Positions 8,135 through 16,073 of a DNA stretch of 64,000 nucleotides are shown piece after piece (the first letter of the stretch is position 1; the number at the start of each line of letters is the position of its first letter). A program made the position numbers and the translations under genes. This DNA is from Merdimmobilis hominis (GTDB lineage Bacteria > Bacillota > Clostridia > Oscillospirales > Ruminococcaceae): assembly GCF_021109255.1 (NCBI RefSeq), contig NZ_JAJODG010000004.1, one strand, 5' to 3'. A model generated the notes under the pieces. That model searched no databases, was not told the DNA's origin, and saw only the letters and a list, made by a program, of their open reading frames with translations.

Positions 8135-8599
8135 ATGAAAAACACCACATTGTGTTACATTGAACAAGATGGCCGCTACCTGATGCTCCACCGGAACAAG
8201 AAGGAGCGGGACGAGAATAAGGACAAGTGGATCGGGGTAGGCGGCAAATTCTTGGAAAACGAAAGCCCGGAGGACTGCCTCCTGCGGGAGGTGTGGGAGG
8301 AGACCGGCCTCACCCTCACCCGTTGGCAGTTCCGGGGGATTGTCACCTTTGTCAGCGACCAGTGGCCCACCGAGTACATGCACCTCTTTACCGCCGACCA
8401 GTTCACAGGGGAGTTGCAGGACTGTATGGAGGGAGACCTTTGCTGGGTGGAAAAATCGGCCGTTCCCTTCCTTCCCCTGTGGGATGGTGACCGGATTTTC
8501 CTAGACTACCTGGCCCGGGAGGAGCCCTTTTTCTCCCTCAAACTGGTCTACCAAGGGGATCGCTTGGCAGAGGCCGTCTGCAACGGCCGCCCCCTGTGA
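8135..8599 (+). CDS. NUDIX hydrolase, 8-oxo-dGTP diphosphatase-like
   Basis: 154 residues; ATG 8135 has GAGGTG six bases upstream and is preferred to GTG 8126. A complete Nudix box GX5EX7REVXEEXG spans residues 37-58 (G37, E43, R51, E52, E55, E56, G58), which binds Mg2+ and cleaves nucleoside diphosphate linkages. The opening (TTLCYIEQDGRYLMLHR) and the KWIGVGGKF turn are those of MutT/8-oxo-dGTP diphosphatase homologues that sanitise the nucleotide pool. Single-gene unit. Confidence 0.88.
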   Translation: MKNTTLCYIEQDGRYLMLHRNKKERDENKDKWIGVGGKFLENESPEDCLLREVWEETGLTLTRWQFRGIVTFVSDQWPTEYMHLFTADQFTGELQDCMEGDLCWVEKSAVPFLPLWDGDRIFLDYLAREEPFFSLKLVYQGDRLAEAVCNGRPL

Positions 8600-8642
8600 G
8601 AAGCAGGGCTGGCAAAAGGTTCTCCGCCTCTCAAACCCATAA

Positions 8643-8669
8643 AAAAATAGCCGCAAATTGCGGCTATTT
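8643..8669 (-). terminator. Bidirectional hairpin terminator
   Basis: AAATAGCCGC/GCGGCTATTT stem. The T run is on the minus strand (ending TTTTTTTAT), so it mainly terminates the three-gene minus operon; it may also serve the NUDIX gene. Confidence 0.75.
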
Positions 8670-9117
8670 AAAAAAGAAGGTAAAACAGCGCCAACAAGAT
8701 GGTTTTATCCGCTTTGGCATTCATGAGAAATAAGAGCAGTCCCAAAATCAAGATTTTTTCCCCATCCAGTTTCAGCGCTTTTAGGACGCCGCCCACCGCG
8801 GAATCGTCATCCTGGGGCAGAAATGCGTTGATCAGGTCGGCGATGGAGCCACCTTCCAGCACATCCTCCACCGCAGGGAGTACCTGCTGCCCCAGGTCCT
8901 TGAGCTGTTCTACCGGGGATGGAACCGGCGGCGGGGGCTGCCGCCTTTGAGGCGGGCCCGGTTTGCGGGGTGGAGGCGGCGGGTCCGGGTGTTCCCGGTT
9001 GACCGTCTCCAAGGTGGACTGGGCTTTTGCCTGCATTTCCTTAACCCGGCGGACCGCATCCTGCTGCATCCGCATCACATCATCGTCGGAGTAGCTGCTG
9101 GAACTGTTCCACGTCAT
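8668..9117 (-). CDS. Proline-rich protein of unknown function
   Basis: 149 residues. Residues 1-45 are Ser/Asp/Gln-rich and probably helical (DDDVMRMQQDAVRRVKEMQ). Residues 46-70 are a Pro/Arg run (DPPPPPRKPGPPQ, PPPPVPSPV). The C-terminus (residues 115-149) is hydrophobic, including ILILGLLLFLMNA and TILLALFYLLF. Start ATG overlaps the upstream stop in an ATGA junction, so it is translationally coupled. No family recognised. The layout, charged head, Pro linker and hydrophobic tail, suggests a membrane-attached protein working with its two neighbours. Confidence 0.6.
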   Translation of the reverse strand: MTWNSSSSYSDDDVMRMQQDAVRRVKEMQAKAQSTLETVNREHPDPPPPPRKPGPPQRRQPPPPVPSPVEQLKDLGQQVLPAVEDVLEGGSIADLINAFLPQDDDSAVGGVLKALKLDGEKILILGLLLFLMNAKADKTILLALFYLLF

Positions 9118-9731
9118 GTCGCACCACCGCCAAACAGCCCGGATTCCTTAATGAGGGGCAGAAGTTTGATCAGCTGCATGATCTTTACAGCATCGTCCAC
9201 CTTTTTGCTTCGCTCCTCACTGAGGTGGGGCTTTAACGCCATGAGGAGATCCACATTTTTATCGGATTTGGACAGGCGGGAGAGGGCGCCCTGAATTTTC
9301 ATCAGCGTCCCCATGTCGATAGCGGGCAGGGAGCTCTGCTGCTGGGGCTGTTGGGTGCCCTGGCCCAACCCAAGGCTCCCCAAAACCGAACCCAGGGCGG
9401 AGAGATCCAAATTCCCCAGGGGGTTTTGCCCGCCGCTGCCTGGGGGATTCATCCCCTGGTTCACCGGCATGGGGTTCCCCCCTTGGTTCATTTGGTCCAT
9501 CTGCCCTTGGGGGAATCCCATCCCGTTGTTCATTTGAGGCGGAATCCCCTGGTTCATACCGAGGTTCATCGAAGCTTGGTTCATAGCGGATGGATTGTTC
9601 ATCTGGGGCTGGCTGTTCACCTGCCCGCCGGCCATATCGCCCAGCCCCAGAGCCGCGGCGGCCGATTTGAGCTGATTCATCGCCTCGGGATTGCCGAGGA
9701 TCTGGCTCAGCGTGGAGGCAAGATCATCCAT
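9114..9731 (-). CDS. Met/Asn/Gln/Gly-rich protein of unknown function
   Basis: 205 residues. A short helical head (DDLASTLSQILGNPEAMNQL, then AAALGLG) is followed by about 90 residues of low complexity built from M-N-Q-G-P (for example MNQASMNLGMNQGIPPQMNN), and by a conserved-looking helical tail (MGTLMKIQGALSRLSKSDKN, LLMALKPHLSEERSKKVDDA). Similar heads and tails occur in uncharacterised proteins of Clostridia. Lies 4 bases after its upstream neighbour and overlaps the downstream gene by 4. Function unknown. Confidence 0.6.
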   Translation of the reverse strand: MDDLASTLSQILGNPEAMNQLKSAAAALGLGDMAGGQVNSQPQMNNPSAMNQASMNLGMNQGIPPQMNNGMGFPQGQMDQMNQGGNPMPVNQGMNPPGSGGQNPLGNLDLSALGSVLGSLGLGQGTQQPQQQSSLPAIDMGTLMKIQGALSRLSKSDKNVDLLMALKPHLSEERSKKVDDAVKIMQLIKLLPLIKESGLFGGGAT

Positions 9732-9735
9732 GGAG

Positions 9736-9990
9736 TTACTTCCCTCCCATCAATTCATTGAGCAGCTGTTTGGCCCGGGGGGTGTTCAGCAGCTGCTCCA
9801 GCGCCTGCGGGTTGGAGAGCAGACGGTTGATCTGAGCGGCTTGGTCTTGGTTGATGCCTTTCAGGGCCTCGTCAAAGGCGCCCTGCTCCAGCTGGCTCTT
9901 CAGCTTGGAAGGATCGGTGCCCAGCTTCTTGCCGGCCATGGAGAGCAGCATGTCGAGCCGGGCCTTATTCATCTGTGGGTTGTTGTTCAA
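9736..9990 (-). CDS. Small helical protein of unknown function
   Basis: 84 residues from TTG 9990 behind AGGTGG (an ATG at 9972 is an alternative). Sequence is mainly amphipathic helix: ARLDMLLSMAGKKLGTDPSK, LLSNPQALEQLLNTPRAKQL. The LGNPEAM / LSNPQAL style repeats echo the head of the next protein, so the two may share a fold. First gene of a three-gene minus operon that ends at the 8643-8669 terminator. Confidence 0.6.
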   Translation of the reverse strand: MNNNPQMNKARLDMLLSMAGKKLGTDPSKLKSQLEQGAFDEALKGINQDQAAQINRLLSNPQALEQLLNTPRAKQLLNELMGGK

Positions 9991-10064
9991 ACTATCACCA
10001 CCTATTCCATTTCTACCAAATTTATGATAGATTAAAGATAAATATACACAAGGGGAGGGATCTC

Positions 10065-10541
10065 ATGCGGATTGTCGTGTTCTCCGATAGCCATAATGAG
10101 TTTTTTGCCATCAAACGGATACTGGATCTAAACCAGGGGCGGGCGGATCTCTTTCTCCATTTGGGCGACGGCAACCGGGAGTTTGAAGACATCCGGGATC
10201 TCTACCCCGGGTGTGCGTTTCTCGGGGTGGCAGGCAACTGCGACCGGCTCTGCCGGGAAAAAGGCGAGCGGGAGTTCACCGAGGGAGGCGTGCGAATTCT
10301 CATGACCCACGGCCACGCCTATGGGGTGAAAAACGGCCTCTCCTCCCTTGTGCGCGAGGCGGAAAAACGGGGGATCGGCCTGGTGCTGTACGGCCATACC
10401 CACCATGCCAAGATCACCCGGCAGGATGGGGTGGTTCTCTTCAACCCCGGCACTCTGCGCCCTTCCTGCGATCAAACGGCCACCTATGGCATCGTGGACC
10501 TTGTAGACGGGGCCATCAACTGCAAGATTGTGGAGGCATAG
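10065..10541 (+). CDS. YfcE/MJ0936-type metallophosphoesterase
   Basis: 158 residues, ATG behind AGGGGAGGGA. Calcineurin-like phosphoesterase motifs are all present: D-x-H (FSDSHNEF), GD (LHLGDGNREF), GNCD (VAGNCDR), a GHxxG-like THGHAYG, and the last GHTHHA. These bind two metal ions. The YfcE family hydrolyses phosphodiesters; the natural substrate is unclear. Ends 2 bases before birA, so the two are co-transcribed. Confidence 0.88.
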   Translation: MRIVVFSDSHNEFFAIKRILDLNQGRADLFLHLGDGNREFEDIRDLYPGCAFLGVAGNCDRLCREKGEREFTEGGVRILMTHGHAYGVKNGLSSLVREAEKRGIGLVLYGHTHHAKITRQDGVVLFNPGTLRPSCDQTATYGIVDLVDGAINCKIVEA

Positions 10542-10543
10542 CC

Positions 10544-11311
10544 ATGGAACAGCTGGAACAACTCGCCACCAAACGGCTGGGGCGGACCTTTTTGTACTTC
10601 GACTCCATCCACTCCACCAACACCTATCTCAAGGAGCAGGGCGCCCAGCTGCCGGACGGCACCGCTGTAGTGGCGGGACATCAGTATGCCGGCCGCGGCC
10701 GCCAAGGGAAGGCTTGGCAGAGCAGCGAAGAAGCCCTCGCCCTCTCGGTCCTGCTCAAGGGGGTTCCTCCTTATCTTATGCAGATGCTTCCCATTTTGTT
10801 CGGAATTGGGGCCCGGCGGGCCCTTTCCCTCCTCTGCGGCCGGGAAATCCTGCTCAAATGGCCCAACGACCTCCTGCTGGGGGAGAAAAAAATCGCCGGC
10901 ATCCTCTGCGAAAGCGCCGGCTTCGGGGAAGATGCCCTGGCGGTCTGCGGCATCGGGGTCAACCTTTTGCAGGAACCTTCCTTTTTCGCAGAGCTCCCCT
11001 ACGGTTCCTCCCTTTGGGTCGAATGCGGGGTCCGGGTCTCCCCTGCTGTGGCGGGGGGGGCCATCCTCACCGCTTTCGAACAGGTGCTGGAAGAGTTTGC
11101 GGCAGGTGGCTTTTCCCCTCTGCGGGAGGAGTACGCCGCTTGTTGCATCAACTTGGGCCGGGAGGTCCGGGTGGTCACCCCGGCGGGGGAACAGACCGGC
11201 TTTGCCTATGGCATTGGGGAGGATGGCTGTCTCCTGGTCAAAGCCCCGGCGGGAGAGCTGGCAATCCGCTCCGGCGAGGCTTCGGTGCGGGGGGTATACG
11301 GGTATGTCTAA
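10544..11311 (+). CDS. birA: Biotin--[acetyl-CoA-carboxylase] ligase, monofunctional
   Basis: 255 residues from ATG 10544 with GGAGG eight bases upstream. The biotin/ATP loop GRGRQGKAW is at residues 50-58, KWPNDLLL begins near residue 105, KIAGILCE follows, and a small C-terminal SH3-like domain closes the protein. It joins biotin to acceptor lysines through biotinyl-5'-AMP. There is no N-terminal helix-turn-helix, so unlike E. coli BirA it should not repress transcription. Confidence 0.92.
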   Translation: MEQLEQLATKRLGRTFLYFDSIHSTNTYLKEQGAQLPDGTAVVAGHQYAGRGRQGKAWQSSEEALALSVLLKGVPPYLMQMLPILFGIGARRALSLLCGREILLKWPNDLLLGEKKIAGILCESAGFGEDALAVCGIGVNLLQEPSFFAELPYGSSLWVECGVRVSPAVAGGAILTAFEQVLEEFAAGGFSPLREEYAACCINLGREVRVVTPAGEQTGFAYGIGEDGCLLVKAPAGELAIRSGEASVRGVYGYV

Positions 11312-11512
11312 CCGGCCTATCCTAAAAACAGCGCACAACATCTTTTCCATCCCTGGGCTCTGCCCGGGGATTTCTTATTTCTCCGGCGATATATGAAAAC
11401 GTGAGAAATCCTGTCAAATACGCCGCTGTAGCCCCAAACCAGGAGACAAATGCCCACCATGGGTAAAATCTCGCTAAATTGCGAAAAATTGGGGAAATCT
11501 GTCCTTTTGGGG

Positions 11513-11541
11513 TTGCATTTTCCCCCGGATGTGCGTATACT
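11513..11541 (+). promoter_or_regulatory. Promoter of the mgtE leader transcript
   Basis: TTGCAT (11513-11518), 17-base spacer, TATACT (11536-11541). Transcription would begin near 11548, leaving a leader of about 255 nt before mgtE. Confidence 0.7.
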
Positions 11542-11587
11542 GTATATGCGGTAAAAAAACCGTCTAAAATGATTGAAAAAGGAGGTT

Positions 11588-11764
11588 CAGCAGTGGACGC
11601 TTGCGGCCAAAGTAGCAGGATGGACAGCGATTATCACGGGCAAATGGTTCTGTCGGCCACTGCTGTGCCGGCTTTCTAATTTTGGGCTTCCCCCCAAGGG
11701 GGCAGTCCGCCCCTGATCATCGCCCCATGGAGCGAGGCTTTCGCTTTGCCATGGGGCTTTTGTC
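11588..11764 (+). promoter_or_regulatory. Structured mgtE leader with attenuator-like hairpin
   Basis: Two paired elements are visible. CAGCAGTGG (11588-11596) pairs perfectly with CCACTGCTG (11657-11665) and covers the start codon of a small ORF. Further on, GCCCCATGG plus AGCGA (11722-11735) pairs with TCGCT and CCATGGGGC (11741-11757) and is followed by TTTTGTCTGTCTTT, an intrinsic-terminator shape located before mgtE. The pattern suggests transcription attenuation of a Mg2+ transporter gene. It does not show the conserved M-box (ykoK) sequence elements that I know. Confidence 0.6.
11593..11679 (+). CDS. Candidate 28-residue leader peptide upstream of mgtE
   Basis: GTG at 11593 with AAAGGAGG at 11578-11585 and a 7-base gap; stop TAA at 11677. 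The peptide begins MDACGQSSRMDSDYHGQ and ends SATAVPAF. The start codon lies inside a 9-bp stem closed by 11657-11665 within the same ORF, so translation and RNA folding would compete. Position between promoter and attenuator suggests a regulatory leader peptide for mgtE, but it could be a chance ORF in a structured RNA. Confidence 0.4.
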   Translation: MDACGQSSRMDSDYHGQMVLSATAVPAF

Positions 11765-11803
11765 TGTCTTTGCACCTCAAAATGCTGATGGGAGGTAGCC
11801 AAG

Positions 11804-13156
11804 ATGGAAAACTATGAACTGAATTTTACCCGCCTCATCCAAATGGCGGAACAAAGGGATTACATCTCCCTGAAAAAAGAATTGGAAACCCTGCAGGAGG
11901 TGGACGTGGCCCAATTCCTCGAACTGCTGTCCGGGGAAAAAATTGTGGTGGTCTTCCGCACCCTGCCCAAGGAGATGGCGGCAGAGGTGTTCGCCAACCT
12001 GCAGCCGGAGACCCAGGAGTATATCGTCACCTCCATCACCGATCAGGAGATCGCGGTGATCATCGAGGATCTGTTTGTGGACGATGCGGTGGACTTCCTG
12101 GAGGAACTGCCCGCCAACGTAGTCAAACGGGTGCTGAAAAATGCCGGGGCGGACACCCGGGCCCAGATCAACCAGTTTTTGAACTACCCGGAGAACTCTG
12201 CCGGCAGCATCATGACCGCCGAGTTCACCGACCTGCGCAAGACCATGACAGTGGCCCAGGCCATCGACCATATCCGCCGCACCGGCGAGGACCGGGAGAC
12301 CATCTACACCTGCTATGTCATCGACGACCGGCGGGTCCTGGACGGGGTGGTTTCGGTGAAAAGCCTGCTTCTAGCCGACGACGAACAGCTGATCCTAGAT
12401 GTGATGGACACCGACATCATCTCGGTCAACACCGAGGACGACCGGGAGGATGTGGCACAGCTCTTCTCCAAATACGGGCTTCTCTCCCTGCCGGTGGTGG
12501 ACAAGGAGAACCGCCTGGTGGGCATCGTCACGGTGGATGACGCAGTGGAGGTCATCGAGCAGGAGGCCACCGAGGACTTTGAAAAGATGGCCGCCATGCT
12601 CCCCAGTGAGCGGCCCTACCTAAAGACCAGCGTGTTCGACCTGGCCAAAAACCGGATCATGTGGCTGCTGGTACTGATGATTTCCGCCATGATCACCGGC
12701 GGGGTGCTGGAGCGGTATGAAACCGCCTTCGCCGCTATGCCTCTGCTGGTCACCTTTATCCCTATGCTCACCGATACCGGCGGCAATGCCGGATCCCAAA
12801 GTTCCACTTTGATCATCCGCGGGATGGCGGTGTCGGAAATCCACCCCAAGGACCTTCCCCAGGTTGTCTGGAAAGAACTGCGGGTCAGCGTCTTGGTGGG
12901 CCTAGTCCTCAGTGTGGTCAACTTTATCCAGCTGGCCATCCGCTACCCGGGCAATGAGCTGGTGGCCCTCACCGTGGTGCTCAGCCTTTTTGCCACGGTG
13001 GTCATCGCCAAAACTGTGGGCTGTGTGCTGCCCATCCTCGCCAAGATGTGTCACGCCGACCCGGCCATCATGGCCGCGCCGCTGATCACCACCGTCGTAG
13101 ATGCCTTCGCCCTGATCATCTACTTTTCCCTGGCACAGCGGCTGCTGGGGCTGTAA
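11804..13156 (+). CDS. mgtE: Magnesium transporter MgtE
   Basis: 450 residues, ATG after GGGAGGTAGCC. The cytosolic MgtE N domain (residues 1-130) contains DDAVDFLEELPANVV; two CBS domains follow (residues 135-260), which sense intracellular Mg2+; the membrane domain begins at about residue 285 with the hallmark TDTGGNAGSQSSTLIIRG and ends at residue 450. MgtE is a Mg2+-gated Mg2+ channel. The gene has its own promoter and a long leader. Its natural terminator seems to have been split by the mobile element that begins 50 bases downstream. Confidence 0.94.
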   Translation: MENYELNFTRLIQMAEQRDYISLKKELETLQEVDVAQFLELLSGEKIVVVFRTLPKEMAAEVFANLQPETQEYIVTSITDQEIAVIIEDLFVDDAVDFLEELPANVVKRVLKNAGADTRAQINQFLNYPENSAGSIMTAEFTDLRKTMTVAQAIDHIRRTGEDRETIYTCYVIDDRRVLDGVVSVKSLLLADDEQLILDVMDTDIISVNTEDDREDVAQLFSKYGLLSLPVVDKENRLVGIVTVDDAVEVIEQEATEDFEKMAAMLPSERPYLKTSVFDLAKNRIMWLLVLMISAMITGGVLERYETAFAAMPLLVTFIPMLTDTGGNAGSQSSTLIIRGMAVSEIHPKDLPQVVWKELRVSVLVGLVLSVVNFIQLAIRYPGNELVALTVVLSLFATVVIAKTVGCVLPILAKMCHADPAIMAAPLITTVVDAFALIIYFSLAQRLLGL

Positions 13157-13188
13157 AAACTTTCTGCTCTTGCAGACAAAGGGCCCCT

Positions 13189-13233
13189 GTAAAACACCCT
13201 GGGAAATTAGGCGGGTGCTCGTAAGAAAGTAAT
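13189..13233 (+). repeat. attL of the integrative element
   Basis: Left junction. AAAACACCCTGGGAA (13191-13205) is the host half; the shared core ATT is 13206-13208; the element half-site GGCGGG...AAGAAAGTAAT is 13210-13233. The right end carries the reverse complements of both halves around another ATT. Confidence 0.75.
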
Positions 13234-13288
13234 TCACCAAAAATTACACTTACGGCATCTGTCAGGCGGGATTGGCTAACGAAAAAAT

Positions 13289-13329
13289 GAGCGATACTTG
13301 GTTTTTTGACCGAGTATCGCTTATTTTTT
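13289..13329 (+). terminator. Terminator just inside the left end of the element
   Basis: AGCGATACT (13290-13298) pairs with AGTATCGCT (13313-13321), followed by TATTTTTTTG. It would stop transcripts running in from mgtE, whose own terminator was split by the insertion. Confidence 0.75.
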
Positions 13330-13368
13330 TGCCCTTGCGTAGAAGCAATAGATTTATTCACACTTTTT

Positions 13369-13377
13369 TGCTATAAT
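13369..13377 (+). promoter_or_regulatory. Extended -10 promoter of the element's first gene
   Basis: TGCTATAAT, a consensus extended -10 (TGnTATAAT), about 140 bases before the ATG at 13517; no clear -35 box. Confidence 0.45.
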
Positions 13378-13516
13378 CATATCGTATCTATCCTTTCCAT
13401 TCCTTTCCGAGGTTTTTTCAAAAAATCTCAAAAAACTTTTGACGCATTGGAACAATTTGAACTTTCTCATGCCATATATAGTAGAGGGGCAAAAATAAAC
13501 GATTGGAGGTGACGCT

Positions 13517-14449
13517 ATGACACAACCGAAAGACCCCAAAGGCTTTCTTGTGGTGCTGCCCGGTGAAATCATCGAGATACCTCAGGATAGCGACAAATCG
13601 TGGCTGACTTTGTTTTACAGTCTGCCAAAGGAGCTTGCCGAGAAGTGGAAACCGGCTTTTGACTTGCCACGCTGCCCTTACGAGGTTTTGCGGACGGACA
13701 AGTATGACAGCATCGTTTGTGACGATATGTTTAAGCTGCTTGTGTGGGATTGCTATTCGTGGAGTGCATGGCAGTTCTTCCAAGTGAAAGACCGCAAGGG
13801 AAACTACCGTGATATTCCCGGCGATGTGAAGCAGTATGCGGGCTACTTCCCCTTGTGGCGGCTCTCATACAACATCATTCCATATATCCGAATGAAGTTT
13901 GAGCAACACGGACTTGGCTTTCAAAACCTATACAATATCCCGCAGGGTGTTGAAGTGCCGTGGCTGACCTATCAGCAGTTCAGCAATCTGATCGGCAATG
14001 TCACCGATATGGTAATTGCGGAAGAAAACTGGCAACCGATGATTGATGCTATCTGGGAGAACAGGACGGTTGAGGACTACGAAACCACAAGTAGCACCGT
14101 CAAGACCGACTTCATGCGGAAGTGGTATCACAACCGTTCCGGCAAGCCTATCTCTCTGGACGAAATGATGGAGAGCGAGAACGGAGACATTTTTGAGGTA
14201 GCCGACCCACGAAGCGAGTTTGAGCAGATGGTTATCTCCGAAATGCAGATTGCCGCCTTTGCCGAGCAGAATATCACCGACAAAGACCGGGAGATATTGA
14301 AGCTACGAATGGACGGACACACCGAGCAGGAGATCGCAGACAAGGTTGGCTACAAAACCGCAAGTGCGGTACACAAGCGGATTGCAAAAATCGCAAGTGC
14401 CTATGAGGATTTTGTGACCGCTGAATACGGAAAATATCTGGACAAGTAA
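13517..14449 (+). CDS. Sigma-70 region 4-like regulator of the element
   Basis: 310 residues, ATG behind GGAGGTGA. Residues 1-220 match no domain I can name. The C-terminal 70 residues form a sigma region 4 / LuxR-like helix-turn-helix (NITDKDREILKLRMDGHTEQ, then EIADKVGYKTASAVHKRI). Similar genes open many Clostridia mobilizable elements and are annotated as sigma-factor-like proteins. A role in controlling excision or transfer genes is inferred from position. Confidence 0.7.
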   Translation: MTQPKDPKGFLVVLPGEIIEIPQDSDKSWLTLFYSLPKELAEKWKPAFDLPRCPYEVLRTDKYDSIVCDDMFKLLVWDCYSWSAWQFFQVKDRKGNYRDIPGDVKQYAGYFPLWRLSYNIIPYIRMKFEQHGLGFQNLYNIPQGVEVPWLTYQQFSNLIGNVTDMVIAEENWQPMIDAIWENRTVEDYETTSSTVKTDFMRKWYHNRSGKPISLDEMMESENGDIFEVADPRSEFEQMVISEMQIAAFAEQNITDKDREILKLRMDGHTEQEIADKVGYKTASAVHKRIAKIASAYEDFVTAEYGKYLDK

Positions 14450-14463
14450 ATGACGCAGAACGG

Positions 14464-14495
14464 CAGCAGTCACCCGAAAGGTGGCTGCTGTTTTT
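14464..14495 (+). terminator. Terminator after the sigma-like gene
   Basis: CAGCAGTCACC (14464-14474) pairs with GGTGGCTGCTG (14480-14490), followed by TTTTTC. Confidence 0.7.
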
Positions 14496-14515
14496 CGTGT
14501 GGGAAAGGAGTATCA

Positions 14516-14740
14516 ATGAGCAAAGAGCCGTTTGCAAATCTACCCGATGTGCTGAACGCAAAGCAGCTTGCCGAAGCGTTGCACCTATCCAAAGCCGGGG
14601 CTTACAATCTGCTGAACGCAGACGATTTCCCCACGCTGAAAATCGGCGGGAGGAAGCTGGTCATAAAGCAGGATTTATTGCTCTGGCTGAAAAAACACAC
14701 CAACAGTCAAGAGCCGAGAAAAACAGAAAACAGCCAATAA
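14516..14740 (+). CDS. xis: Helix-turn-helix protein, probable excisionase
   Basis: 74 residues, ATG behind GGAAAGGAG. A MerR/excisionase-type winged helix is visible: NAKQLAEALHLSKAGAYNLL, then DFPTLKIGGRKLVIKQDLLLWL. Excisionases of this type bind att sites and bias the recombinase towards excision. Presence beside a serine recombinase fits, although it could instead be a transcription factor. Confidence 0.7.
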   Translation: MSKEPFANLPDVLNAKQLAEALHLSKAGAYNLLNADDFPTLKIGGRKLVIKQDLLLWLKKHTNSQEPRKTENSQ

Positions 14741-14873
14741 CGACTGCCCGGACGCACTACTCCCTGTCCGAGCAGTTTCTATTTGAAAATCGCCGTTTTT
14801 CCCAAGTCAAGAGCCGGGAAAAACACCCGAAAAATGCCCCTACTGCGTAACAGGGGCGCAGAAAGGAGTTAAA

Positions 14874-15173
14874 ATGCGAACAGGACTTACCAAGCGGCAG
14901 AAAACCACAGAAATCTTTTTTGATGAAACCAAGAGCAGGATCACCGTCTACACCCACAACACCGACTTGAAGAAGCGGCTGACCGCCTATGCGGAGCGGT
15001 ACCCCGACCATTGCACTATGACGGACGAGGATAGCGAAACAGGCTACAAGGCGTTTGAGATTGAAAAGGGGCGATTGTCTTTCCGTCTGACCGCACCGTA
15101 CAGCGAGGAACGCCGACGGGCGGCGAGTGACTATGCAAAAAAAGTTACAAATTTTATGCAGCAAGGTGATTGA
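14874..15173 (+). CDS. Element-borne protein of unknown function
   Basis: 99 residues, ATG behind GAAAGGAG. Contains alternating charged strands (EIFFDETKSRITVYTHNTDL, EIEKGRLSFRLTAPYSEERR) and no catalytic motif. Similar short proteins are carried in the same position in related Clostridia elements. Function unknown. Confidence 0.6.
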   Translation: MRTGLTKRQKTTEIFFDETKSRITVYTHNTDLKKRLTAYAERYPDHCTMTDEDSETGYKAFEIEKGRLSFRLTAPYSEERRRAASDYAKKVTNFMQQGD

Positions 15174-15198
15174 AAAAATGAGACTGTTTTGCTATAAT
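15170..15198 (+). promoter_or_regulatory. Promoter of the restriction-modification operon
   Basis: TTGAAA (15170-15175), exactly 17 bases, TATAAT (15193-15198): near-perfect consensus. It overlaps the end of the previous gene, so the R-M module has its own strong promoter. Confidence 0.8.
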
Positions 15199-15230
15199 TA
15201 CTATGAAAAGATCTGTAAGAAGGTGTGGTA

Positions 15231-16073
15231 ATGGCAAAAAACAAACTGGTTGCCCCAGTTGTTAAATGGGTTGGCGGAAAACGCCAGCTTTTAGATGAGA
15301 TTACGCCTTTGCTTCCAAAGCGGATCGCTTCTTATTGTGAGCCATTTTTAGGTGGCGGTGCTGTTCTTTTTTCCATTCAGCCATCTAAAGCTATCGTCAA
15401 TGACTTAAACGGGGATTTGGTAGCTGTTTACGAAACAATTCGTGATGACCTCGAATTTCTGCTTGAAGATTTGAAAAAACATGAAAACACTTCAGAGTAT
15501 TTTTATGCACTGCGAGATATGGATAGAGATAAGGAAGCATACCAAGCGATGACGAAGGTTGAGCGAGCTTCCAGATTGATCTATCTTAACAAAACTTGTT
15601 TCAATGGGCTTTTCCGGGTTAATTCTTCTGGTGAGTTTAATTCTCCGTTTGGTCACTACAAAAACCCCAATATAGTTAATGAGCCTGTTCTTCGGGCTGT
15701 TAGCAAATATTTTGCATCAAGCAAAATCACATTTTATAGTGAGGATTTTGCTGAAACTTTGAAACGAGTAAATAAAGGCGGTTTTGTATATCTTGATCCC
15801 CCATACGATCCTGTTTCAGATACAGCAAGTTTCACAGGTTATAACAAGGGCGGCTTTGACCGAAACGAGCAGATTAGATTGAAGCAGTGCTGTGATGAGC
15901 TGACGAAGCGTGGAGTAAAATTCATGCTTTCTAACTCAGCCACCGATTTTATCAAGGATTTGTATAAGGATTACGATATTACAATCGTAAAGGCAAAGCG
16001 AGCAATCAACGCAGATGCAAGCAAGCGAGGGGCAATAGAGGAGGTGCTAATCAGAAATTATGGGACTGAATGA
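15231..16073 (+). CDS. D12-class DNA adenine N6-methyltransferase (Dam/DpnM-like)
   Basis: 280 residues, ATG 15231 six bases after AGAAGGTG. SAM-binding motif X KWVGGKRQLL and motif I FLGGGAVLF are near the N-terminus; the catalytic DPPY is at residues 189-192. This is the alpha-class Dam/DpnIIA fold, whose best known members methylate adenine in GATC; the target here cannot be read from sequence. It is the protective half of a type II system, overlapping the endonuclease gene by 14 bases. Codon use and base composition are AT-richer than the rest of the element. Confidence 0.9.
   Translation: MAKNKLVAPVVKWVGGKRQLLDEITPLLPKRIASYCEPFLGGGAVLFSIQPSKAIVNDLNGDLVAVYETIRDDLEFLLEDLKKHENTSEYFYALRDMDRDKEAYQAMTKVERASRLIYLNKTCFNGLFRVNSSGEFNSPFGHYKNPNIVNEPVLRAVSKYFASSKITFYSEDFAETLKRVNKGGFVYLDPPYDPVSDTASFTGYNKGGFDRNEQIRLKQCCDELTKRGVKFMLSNSATDFIKDLYKDYDITIVKAKRAINADASKRGAIEEVLIRNYGTE

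Noticed and set aside
11513..11803. M-box (ykoK) riboswitch before mgtE
   Set aside because: The conserved GCUGCUGCCC, GACGCC and GCUUGUCC elements are not found.
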